Positions 13,295 to 19,359 of a stretch of DNA of 24,939 nucleotides are shown in pieces. Location of the stretch: contig CAMCPF010000005.1 in NCBI GenBank assembly GCA_945876515.1, positions 1 to 24,939 on the forward strand. The letters run 5' to 3'. This DNA is from Candidatus Kuenenia stuttgartensis (GTDB lineage Bacteria > Planctomycetota > Planctomycetia > Pirellulales > UBA1268). The notes under the pieces were generated by a model, which made no database searches, was not told the origin of the DNA, and saw nothing but the letters and a program-made list of their open reading frames with translations. The position numbers and the translations under genes are program-made. Within the stretch, counting starts at the first letter, position 1; each line of letters opens with the position of its first letter.

Positions 13295-14475
13295 GCTCCG
13301 CTCCCGGCGACCGCCCGCCGCCTCAGCTGGGTGCTCGACACGTCCAGGCGAAACTCCCGCTGCGAGACGAAGTAGGCCACGTCGCGCAGCGCCTTGGGTA
13401 CGTCGATCGCGGCCGCCTCCTCGAACACCCCGTCGCGGGCCCGGCCGAACACGATCAGCCCGGCCGCCTTCGAGGCGATCAGCTTCACGGCCCGCGTGGC
13501 CGTCGTCCGGGAGCCACCGTAATACCGCGGCTCGGGCAGTCTCGCGAAGGTGTCGGCCCCCATCACGAACGTCGCCTGGGGAAAGATCGCGAGCTTGTCC
13601 ACGAACGTCGCCGCGCGCGTGAACCAGAGCGGGCTGCCCGCGAACTGCGCCGCCCGGTCCCGCATTTCGACGTAATCGAGCGTCGGCTTGTCCACGTTGG
13701 CGATCGAGATCTCGTAGGCCAGGGGACGCTCGGCGATCTCCTCGGCGATCCGGGCCATCAGCAGGTGACCCTCGTGGAGCGGGTCGAACGAGCCGGGAAA
13801 GACGAGACCGCCCGCCGCCGGGCCGACTGCAGAACCGACTCCAGCGTCCACCACCGAACGCTCGCCCGTGAACAATTCCCGCCACGCCTCGGGCGGCTCG
13901 GCGACGTCGCGACTGATCGCCTCGCCGGCCCGCAACGGCACCTCGGCACCGGCGGCCGCAACGCCGCAGCTCGCCGCGAGCTCAACGAGGAGCAGGTCGG
14001 CGGCCAACCGCTCCTCGTCACCCCGCGATCGCGCCTCCTTCTCCAGCACGAGCTCAGCCAACCGGGTGGCCCCACGGCTCTGCACCGCCACGATCGCGCG
14101 GTGGTCGCCCCGCCTGGGCCGCGTGGTCCGCAGGCCCGCGGTAACGGCCGCCCCCACCGCGCGGCGTCGGGCTTCGACAGACTCCGTGCCGGAGGCCTCC
14201 TCGAGCCGCACGGCACGCTCCCAGGCGGCGACGGCCAGCCGCCGAGCCGTCCGCGCCGAGCAGTACGACTCCTGCGGGCCGCCGAGCAGGCCATCGACGG
14301 CCGCACGGGCATAGGGCACGACTCCCTCGAGCACCACCTCGCTCGCGCCCGGGGTGGAGACGAGCCGGCTGATGGCCTCGGCCCCACCGCCGCTCGACAC
14401 GAGCGCGACCCGCGCTCCGACGTCGGCGAGCGCCGCGACGAGCCGCTCGGAACTGGAGGCTGACGGATGGCTCAT
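13291..14475 (-). CDS. CinA-like domain fused to NMN/nicotinate-nucleotide adenylyltransferase-type domain
   Basis: The 394-residue protein combines two domains. Residues 8-170 resemble the CinA C-terminal domain (nicotinamide-nucleotide amidase, PncC): ARVALVSSGGG aligns with the family's ESCTGG region, and VVPYARAAVDGLLG with its YSNEAK...LG segment. The family's Lys there is Val here, and the Glu-Ser-Cys-Thr part has changed, so amidase activity is doubtful. Residues 223-387 are a HxGH nucleotidyltransferase: PGSFDPLHEGH (HEGH at 234-237) and the C-terminal SSTQLRRR (380-387), the counterpart of the ISSTxIR motif. Both domain types act on pyridine nucleotides, which suggests an NAD salvage or repair role. 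ATG 14475 is the first start giving a clean CinA-like N-terminus. TATACT at 14540-14535 is a good -10, 59 nt upstream. Confidence 0.75.
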   Translation of the reverse strand: MSHPSASSSERLVAALADVGARVALVSSGGGAEAISRLVSTPGASEVVLEGVVPYARAAVDGLLGGPQESYCSARTARRLAVAAWERAVRLEEASGTESVEARRRAVGAAVTAGLRTTRPRRGDHRAIVAVQSRGATRLAELVLEKEARSRGDEERLAADLLLVELAASCGVAAAGAEVPLRAGEAISRDVAEPPEAWRELFTGERSVVDAGVGSAVGPAAGGLVFPGSFDPLHEGHLLMARIAEEIAERPLAYEISIANVDKPTLDYVEMRDRAAQFAGSPLWFTRAATFVDKLAIFPQATFVMGADTFARLPEPRYYGGSRTTATRAVKLIASKAAGLIVFGRARDGVFEEAAAIDVPKALRDVAYFVSQREFRLDVSSTQLRRRAVAGSGA

Positions 14476-14534
14476 GCGTCTCGCCCGAACGGGGAAATGC
14501 CGGACCGCAGGCAACCGCCTGTCCGGCGGTACGA

Positions 14535-14540
14535 AGTATA
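14535..14540 (-). promoter_or_regulatory. Putative -10 element of the CinA-like/nucleotidyltransferase gene
   Basis: TATACT on the minus strand (5 of 6 against TATAAT) would start transcription near 14528, giving a leader of about 53 nt. The leader's first part overlaps a perfect 6-bp hairpin, ACCGCC/GGCGGT (14530-14525 and 14519-14514), with a five-base loop. No clear -35 box is seen. Confidence 0.4.
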
Positions 14541-14654
14541 CCCCGTGCCGCTTGCCGCCCGCCCTGCGCGGCGTCACACTGACGGCGGTTCGGCGTTGCT
14601 CCACGCGGTGCGGCAACGATGATTCAGCGGGCGATCCGGAGGAGCGACGAACCG

Positions 14655-15755
14655 ATGCGGGCAGCCATCATCGGCATCGGTGCGATCGCCCGGCTCCACG
14701 CCAAGGCGCTGGCCGACATCCCGGGCGTCACGCTCGTCGCGGCCACCTGCCGCACGGAGGAGAAAGGTCGGGCCTTCGCGACGGAGTTTGGCTGCACCTG
14801 GCACGCCGACGCGGCGACGCTGCTCCGCCGCGAGAAACCCGACTTCGTCACCGTCGCGACGCCCTCGGGCGCCCATCTCGACGCGGCCCTGGCGGCGATC
14901 CGCCGGGGGGTGCCCGTGATCTGTGAGAAGCCGCTCGAGATCACGCTCAAGCGGATCGACCGGATGATCGCCGCGGCCGACCGGCGGGGCGTGGCCCTGG
15001 GGGCGATCTTTCCGCAGCGGTTCAACCCGGTGGTCGCCACGGTGCAGGAGGCGGCCGCGACCGGACGATTCGGCCAGCTAGCGATCGCGGCGAGCTATGT
15101 GCCTTGGTGGCGGGACGACGCCTACTACGGACCCGGCCGCTGGCAGGGCACGAAGGCCCTCGACGGCGGCGGGGCGCTGATGAACCAGTCGATCCACGGC
15201 GTCGATGCGCTCCAATGGATCGCCGGCGCGACCATGCCCGGGCTCGCCCCGGGGGAGAACCCCGTCGAGAGCGTCGTCGCCCTCACGGCCGTACGGGCCC
15301 ACGACGCCGAGCGACTGGAGGTCGAAGACACCTGTGTGGCGATCCTCCGGCTCAAGAACGGCGCCCTCGGCCAGTTGCTGGCCGCCACGAGCCTGTTTCC
15401 CGGCAGCCTGCGGCGGCTCTTGGTGGGCGGCCGTGACGGCACGGCCGAGATCCTCGAGGAGCAGCTCGTCAGCTGGCGGTTCCGCACCGAGGCGACCGAC
15501 GACGCGGCCATCCGTGAGCGGCTCGGCGGTGCGAGCCACACCTCCGGTGGCGCGGCCGATCCGATGGCGATCAACTACGCCTGTCACACCCGCAACTTCG
15601 AACAGTTCCTGGCAGCCGTGCGGGAGGGCCGACGGCCGCCGCTCGACGGCCTCGAGGGCCGCAAGGCGGTGGCGATCGTCGAAGCCTGCTACAAAAGTGC
15701 CCGCACCGGCCGGGTCGCCAAGGTCGAGGATCCCCGCGGGCTGCAGCCGAGCTGA
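14655..15755 (+). CDS. Gfo/Idh/MocA-family oxidoreductase
   Basis: The 366-residue protein is an NAD(P)-dependent sugar or cyclitol dehydrogenase-type enzyme. The Rossmann motif GIGAIA is at 7-12. The family's EKP signature is at 91-93 (Lys92 contacts cofactor and substrate), and GGGALMNQSIHGVD (171-184) supplies the catalytic-site His181 and Asp184. Length is normal for the family. ATG 14655 is supported by GGAGGA (14638-14643), with 11 nt between. No signal peptide is seen, so it is cytoplasmic, unlike many planctomycete members that carry a Tat signal. It is the first gene of a cassette with an isomerase/epimerase (start 2 nt after this stop) and an MFS transporter. Together they suggest uptake and interconversion of a sugar, inositol or sugar acid. 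The substrate is not readable. Confidence 0.85.
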   Translation: MRAAIIGIGAIARLHAKALADIPGVTLVAATCRTEEKGRAFATEFGCTWHADAATLLRREKPDFVTVATPSGAHLDAALAAIRRGVPVICEKPLEITLKRIDRMIAAADRRGVALGAIFPQRFNPVVATVQEAAATGRFGQLAIAASYVPWWRDDAYYGPGRWQGTKALDGGGALMNQSIHGVDALQWIAGATMPGLAPGENPVESVVALTAVRAHDAERLEVEDTCVAILRLKNGALGQLLAATSLFPGSLRRLLVGGRDGTAEILEEQLVSWRFRTEATDDAAIRERLGGASHTSGGAADPMAINYACHTRNFEQFLAAVREGRRPPLDGLEGRKAVAIVEACYKSARTGRVAKVEDPRGLQPS

Positions 15756-15756
15756 G

Positions 15757-16590
15757 ATGAACTCCCCCTTCCGCTACGCGATCTGCAACGAAACCTTCCC
15801 CGACTGGCCGCTGGCCAAGGCCTGCGACGCGGCCGCGGCGGCGGGCTACCGCGGGATCGAGATCGCCCCGTTCACGCTCGCCCCGCTCGCGTCCGACCTC
15901 TCCGCGACCGCGCGTGGCGAGCTGCGTCGCACGATCGCCCGGGCCGGGCTCGACTGCGTGGGGCTCCACTGGCTCCTGGCCAAGACCGATGGCTTCCATG
16001 TAGCCCACCCCGACGCCGCCGTCCGCGACCGTACGGTCGAATATCTCGGGGAGCTCGTCCGGCTCTGCCACGACCTCGGCGGCCGGATCCTCGTGTTCGG
16101 CTCGCCCAAACAGCGGAGCCTGCTGCCGGGGGTCTCGCCGGCCGAGGCGGTCGCACACATTCGTGAGGTGTTCACCCGGCTGGTGCCGGTGCTCGAGACC
16201 ACCGACACGGTGGTGGCGCTCGAGCCGCTCGCGCCGGCCGAGACCGACGTACTGACCACCGCTGCCGAGACCTGCCGGCTGATCGAGGCGATCGGCTCCC
16301 CCCACGTGCGGCTGCACCTCGACGTCAAGGCCATGGCCTCCGAGCCCACTCCGATCCCGGAGATCATCCGGGCCAGTGCCCCCTGGCTCGAGCACTTCCA
16401 CGCCAACGACGAGAACCTCCAGGGCCCGGGCTTCGGCCTCGTGGACTTCGTGCCGATCTTCCGCGCGCTCGAGGAGATCAGCTACGCCGGCTGGGTGAGC
16501 GTGGAGGTGTTCGACTACGCTCCGGGCCCCGAGCGGCTGGCGCGAGAGAGCATCGAGTACATGCGGCGGGTCGAGACGGAACTGGGCTAG
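15757..16590 (+). CDS. Sugar phosphate isomerase/epimerase (xylose isomerase-like TIM barrel)
   Basis: The 277-residue protein belongs to the AP-endonuclease-2/xylose-isomerase-like TIM-barrel superfamily (IolE, IolH, tagatose epimerase relatives). Strand-end residues expected for the metal site are visible: GIEIAPF near 33-39, VALEP (Glu156), HLDVKAM (Asp189), HFHAND (213-218, His213/His215) and VSVEVFDY (Glu250). Together they fit a divalent-metal isomerase or epimerase acting on a sugar or keto-inositol. ATG 15757 begins 2 nt after the oxidoreductase stop, so coupling is likely. It is cytoplasmic and of normal length. The exact substrate is unresolved, but the oxidoreductase/isomerase/transporter set supports carbohydrate or cyclitol catabolism. 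Confidence 0.83.
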   Translation: MNSPFRYAICNETFPDWPLAKACDAAAAAGYRGIEIAPFTLAPLASDLSATARGELRRTIARAGLDCVGLHWLLAKTDGFHVAHPDAAVRDRTVEYLGELVRLCHDLGGRILVFGSPKQRSLLPGVSPAEAVAHIREVFTRLVPVLETTDTVVALEPLAPAETDVLTTAAETCRLIEAIGSPHVRLHLDVKAMASEPTPIPEIIRASAPWLEHFHANDENLQGPGFGLVDFVPIFRALEEISYAGWVSVEVFDYAPGPERLARESIEYMRRVETELG

Positions 16591-16622
16591 CGGCATCCCG
16601 CCGCCACACGAAAGGACACGAC

Positions 16623-18017
16623 ATGGCCGGCACGGCAGGCGCACGGGGCGAGACGAAGGCGGAGGACGCGGCCAGGCCGTGGTATACCGACCTCACCCCC
16701 TACCACTGGTTCGTGTTCACCGTGGCCTCGCTGGCCTGGCTGTTCGACTGCCTCGACCAGCAACTCTTCCTGCTGGCCCGCAACAGCGCGATGGAGTCGC
16801 TCCTGCCGCCGGGCACCGACCCGAAGCTCTACGGGGGCTACGCCACGAGCATCTTCGTCGCCGGCTGGGCGCTCGGCGGTCTGATCTTCGGCTCGCTCGG
16901 CGACCGCTTCGGCCGGGCCAAGATGCTCACGCTCACCGTGCTGATCTACTCCGTCTGCACGGGACTGTCGGCCTTCTCGACCGGCTGGATCGACTTCGCC
17001 GCCTACCGCTTCCTGACCGGCCTGGGCGTGGGGGGCGTGTTCGGTCTGGCCGTCGCCCTCGTGGCCGACACGCTTCCGGACCGCTCCCGGGCCGGGGCAC
17101 TCGGCGTGCTCCAGGCGCTCTCGGCCATCGGCAACGTGATCGCCGGCGTGACGAGCATGTATCTCGGCCACCTCGAGCAGACCAAGGCGATCGCGGCGGG
17201 TTCGGCCTGGAAATACATGTTCCTGGTGGGCGCCATTCCGGCTTTTCTCTGCGTCTTCATCCAGGTGCGGCTGAAGGAGCCGGAGAAGTGGGTTCGGGCC
17301 CGCGAGGCGGGCAAGATCGCAGGCGTGAAGTTCGGCTCCTACGCCGCGCTCCTGGGCGATCCGCGCTGGCGCGGCCGGGCGATCGGCGGCATGATCCTCT
17401 GCGTGGCCGGCGTGATCGGCCTCTGGGGCATCGGCTTCTTCAGCCCCGAACTCGTCGGCGACGTGATGCAGCGGTCCCTCACGGCGGAGGGCGTGCCCGC
17501 CGACGAGATCGCGGGCCGCAAGCAGTACTGGATCGGGATCAACTCGATCGTGCAGAACATCGGCGCCTTCATCGGGATGCTGCTCTTCACCCGGCTCGCC
17601 CAGACCCTGGGACGGAAGGGGGCATTTGCGATCGGCTACGTGGCCGCGTTCATCGTCACGGTCGCCTACTTCCAGTATTTCAACGGCCGGGGTGACATCT
17701 GGATGAGCGCCGTGATGGGGGGCTGCCAGCTGGCCCTGTTCGCCGGCTTCGCGATCTACCTGCCCGAGTTGTTCCCCACGAGCCTGCGGAGCACGGGCAC
17801 GAGCTTCTGCTACAACGTCGGCCGGTTTCTGGCCGCCAGCGGCCCGTTCACGCTCGGCCGGCTCCAGGCAACGCTCAAGGCCGGGGCTACCACGCCGGAG
17901 GCCAAGCTCGATGCCTTCCGCAACGCCTGCTCCATGATGAGCGTTGTGTTTTTGCTCGGGCTGGCCGTGCTCGCCTTCCTGCCCGAAACGAAGGGCCAGC
18001 CGCTCCCGGAGGAGTGA
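16623..18017 (+). CDS. MFS transporter (sugar/organic acid symporter type)
   Basis: The 464-residue inner-membrane carrier has about twelve hydrophobic segments in two halves. The first begins near residue 28 (YHWFVFTVASLAWLFDCLD). The loop between helices 2 and 3 carries the MFS signature GSLGDRFGRAK (90-100). Asp42 and Asp45 in the first helix are placed like the proton-coupling acids of H+ symporters. A long soluble loop (about 215-250) separates the halves, and an unusual polar insertion lies near 280-300. The ATG is preceded by AAAGGA. It starts 32 nt after the isomerase stop and is probably the third gene of that operon, supplying the substrate of the oxidoreductase and isomerase. Solute identity is not determined. 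Confidence 0.82.
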   Translation: MAGTAGARGETKAEDAARPWYTDLTPYHWFVFTVASLAWLFDCLDQQLFLLARNSAMESLLPPGTDPKLYGGYATSIFVAGWALGGLIFGSLGDRFGRAKMLTLTVLIYSVCTGLSAFSTGWIDFAAYRFLTGLGVGGVFGLAVALVADTLPDRSRAGALGVLQALSAIGNVIAGVTSMYLGHLEQTKAIAAGSAWKYMFLVGAIPAFLCVFIQVRLKEPEKWVRAREAGKIAGVKFGSYAALLGDPRWRGRAIGGMILCVAGVIGLWGIGFFSPELVGDVMQRSLTAEGVPADEIAGRKQYWIGINSIVQNIGAFIGMLLFTRLAQTLGRKGAFAIGYVAAFIVTVAYFQYFNGRGDIWMSAVMGGCQLALFAGFAIYLPELFPTSLRSTGTSFCYNVGRFLAASGPFTLGRLQATLKAGATTPEAKLDAFRNACSMMSVVFLLGLAVLAFLPETKGQPLPEE

Positions 18018-18045
18018 GCGGATGTTTTGGCGGCGCTGGCTGCCG

Positions 18046-18051
18046 TACACT
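18046..18051 (+). promoter_or_regulatory. Putative -10 element of the zinc metallopeptidase gene
   Basis: TACACT lies in the gap between the transporter stop and the metallopeptidase. A start near 18058 would leave a 35-nt leader that includes the GGAGAGG ribosome site at 18077-18083. No clear -35 box. This would make the peptidase a separate unit from the sugar cassette. Confidence 0.3.
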
Positions 18052-18092
18052 GGCAACGGTTTGGATTTCATACCCCGGAGAGGATCACGATC

Positions 18093-18938
18093 ATGCGGTG
18101 GCAGGGCAGAAGGCAAAGCAAGAACGTCGAGGACCGGCGGAGCCTCGGCAGGGACGTGGCGGTGGGGGGCGGGCTGCTGACGCTGCTGATCATGGGCGCG
18201 GCCTTGTTCTTCCCCGACCTCGTGCCCGTGCTCAAGCTCTTCGAGGCGCCGCCGGGAGCCCGGCAGGCCGCCCCGGCCAAGCCGATCAACGACGAGATGG
18301 GGGCCTTCCTCCGCACCGTCGTGGCCGACAACGAGGACGTCTGGGCCAAGCTGTTCCCCCAGGCCTTCAATAAGCGATTCGCACCCGCGAGGCTCGTGAT
18401 GTTCACTGGTCGGGTGCAGAGCGGCTGCGGCATCGCCGACGCCGGTGCGGGCCCCTTCTACTGCCCGCTCGACAAGACGGTCTATATCGATCCGACCTTC
18501 TACGAGGAGCTGAAGCGGCGGTTTGGCGCGCCCGGTGACTTTGCCCAGGCGTACGTGATCGCCCATGAGTTTGGCCATCACATTCAAAACCAGCTCGGCA
18601 TCAGCCAGCAGGTGCAATCGCTGCAGGGACGGGTATCGCAGAAGGAATACAACCAGGCCTCGGTCCGGCTCGAACTCCAGGCCGACTTCCTGGCCGGAGT
18701 CTGGGCCCATCACCTCGCGAAGTACGAGGGCATCCTCGACGAGGACGACATCCGTGAGGCGGTCAACGCGGCCGCGGCGATCGGCGACGACCGAATCCAG
18801 AAGCAGACCCAGGGCTACGTGCAGCCCGAGAAGTTCACCCACGGCGACAGTGAGCAGCGGGTGCGGTGGTTCATGTACGGCCTCAAGACCGGCGACCCAA
18901 CTCTGATGCAACGCGCCTTCGAGGTTGACTATCCATAG
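18093..18938 (+). CDS. Membrane-anchored neutral zinc metallopeptidase (YpfJ/PF04228 type)
   Basis: The 281-residue protein has a basic N-terminus (MRWQGRRQSKNVEDRR), one membrane helix at about 23-42, and then a large domain facing outward. The zinc site is HEFGHH (158-163), with ELQADFLAG (194-202) as the downstream ligand segment. CGIADAGAGPFYCP (112-125), with its Cys pair, is typical of the PF04228 neutral zinc metallopeptidase family. Length and N-terminal sequence fit the E. coli YpfJ-like proteins. ATG 18093 is supported by GGAGAGG 9 nt upstream. The upstream ATG at 18027 lacks a ribosome site and overlaps a likely promoter. The physiological substrate is unknown. A strong hairpin starts 2 nt after its stop. 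Confidence 0.88.
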   Translation: MRWQGRRQSKNVEDRRSLGRDVAVGGGLLTLLIMGAALFFPDLVPVLKLFEAPPGARQAAPAKPINDEMGAFLRTVVADNEDVWAKLFPQAFNKRFAPARLVMFTGRVQSGCGIADAGAGPFYCPLDKTVYIDPTFYEELKRRFGAPGDFAQAYVIAHEFGHHIQNQLGISQQVQSLQGRVSQKEYNQASVRLELQADFLAGVWAHHLAKYEGILDEDDIREAVNAAAAIGDDRIQKQTQGYVQPEKFTHGDSEQRVRWFMYGLKTGDPTLMQRAFEVDYP

Positions 18939-18939
18939 C

Positions 18940-18970
18940 GCCCGCGGGGCCATCCATGGCCCCCGCGGGC
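18940..18970 (+). terminator. Very stable hairpin after the metallopeptidase gene
   Basis: GCCCGCGGGGCCAT (18940-18953) and ATGGCCCCCGCGGGC (18956-18970) pair along nearly their whole length with one bulged C. The hairpin begins 2 nt after the stop codon. No T-run follows, so it may be a factor-assisted terminator or an mRNA 3'-end protector and not a classic intrinsic terminator. Confidence 0.5.
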
Positions 18971-19083
18971 TGGCGGCACTCCGGCCTTCGGCCGCTGCCG
19001 CCGGCCGCACCTCCGGGCGGCCGTGCTCGTGCGCGTGGTGGCGCGCGACGTTCGTCCAGACGAATCTACGGTCGCTTTCCGAA

Positions 19084-19098
19084 AGGGGACCGTCCCCT
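19084..19098. repeat. 15-bp palindrome in the long intergenic region
   Basis: AGGGGAC (19084-19090), one central C, and GTCCCCT (19092-19098) form a perfect inverted repeat with a single-base centre. The near-zero spacer makes it more like a protein-binding site in DNA than a hairpin. Its partner and role are unknown. Confidence 0.45.
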
Positions 19099-19129
19099 GC
19101 GGGTACAGCCCCCTGGGCAACGTTTGACT

Positions 19130-19269
19130 GCTCGGGGTTGCCCGTGCCAATCGAGCGGCGTAGGAAACCGAGCGCAGCAAGGATTGCGCAGCGAGGTTTC
19201 CTCCGAGCGACCGGAGGCCAGGGATGGCCGGAGGGAGCGTCCGGCGAGATGGCATGGGCAACCCCGAGC
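19130..19269. repeat. 140-bp structured repeat element with 20-bp terminal inverted repeats
   Basis: The ends are inverted repeats: GCTCGGGGTTGCCCGTGCCA (19130-19149) and TGGCATGGGCAACCCCGAGC (19250-19269), matching at 19 of 20 positions. Inside are AGGAAACC (19162-19169)/GGTTTCCT (19195-19202) enclosing GCGCA/TGCGC, then a GGCCA (19216-19220)/TGGCC (19225-19229) hairpin. The right half is shared with window positions 1-76, and a degenerate echo of the right end lies at about 19298-19325. No coding capacity fits it, and no transposase is nearby. It could be a MITE-like or REP-like element, or a structured RNA. The rest of the 421-bp gap (18939-19359) holds the hairpin and palindrome listed separately, GGGTATACCC at 19311-19320, and the promoter of the next gene. 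Confidence 0.65.
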
Positions 19270-19347
19270 TACCACGCAAGAGGCCCCGTGAGCCTCGAGC
19301 GGGATGGGATGGGTATACCCGAGCCTGCGTCACCAGGGCCGCGGGCG

Positions 19348-19353
19348 TAGACT
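19348..19353 (+). promoter_or_regulatory. Putative -10 element of the SDR-DUF2867 gene
   Basis: TAGACT ends exactly 6 nt before the ATG at 19360, the same geometry as TAGATT at 3006 and TACAAT at 5800. A start 7 nt downstream would fall on the ATG itself. No ribosome site and no good -35 box are present. Confidence 0.42.
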
Positions 19354-19359
19354 GCCTCC

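Noticed and set aside
13294..13885. A longer start for the DUF1570 peptidase (frame open back to 13885)
   Set aside because: The extension overlaps the nucleotidyltransferase domain in another frame and would bury the signal peptide. ATG 13294 with the ATGA overlap is the natural start.
16587..19010. An 807-codon open frame on the minus strand
   Set aside because: It is antisense to the MFS transporter and zinc metallopeptidase genes, both clear family members. Its translation is rich in Gly, Arg, His and Glu with no family motifs, as expected for the complement of high-GC coding DNA.
19311..19320. GGGTATACCC palindrome as a regulator site or -10 element
   Set aside because: It overlaps a degenerate echo of the repeat end and is too far from the next start compared with TAGACT at 19348. 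I see no independent support for a regulatory role.
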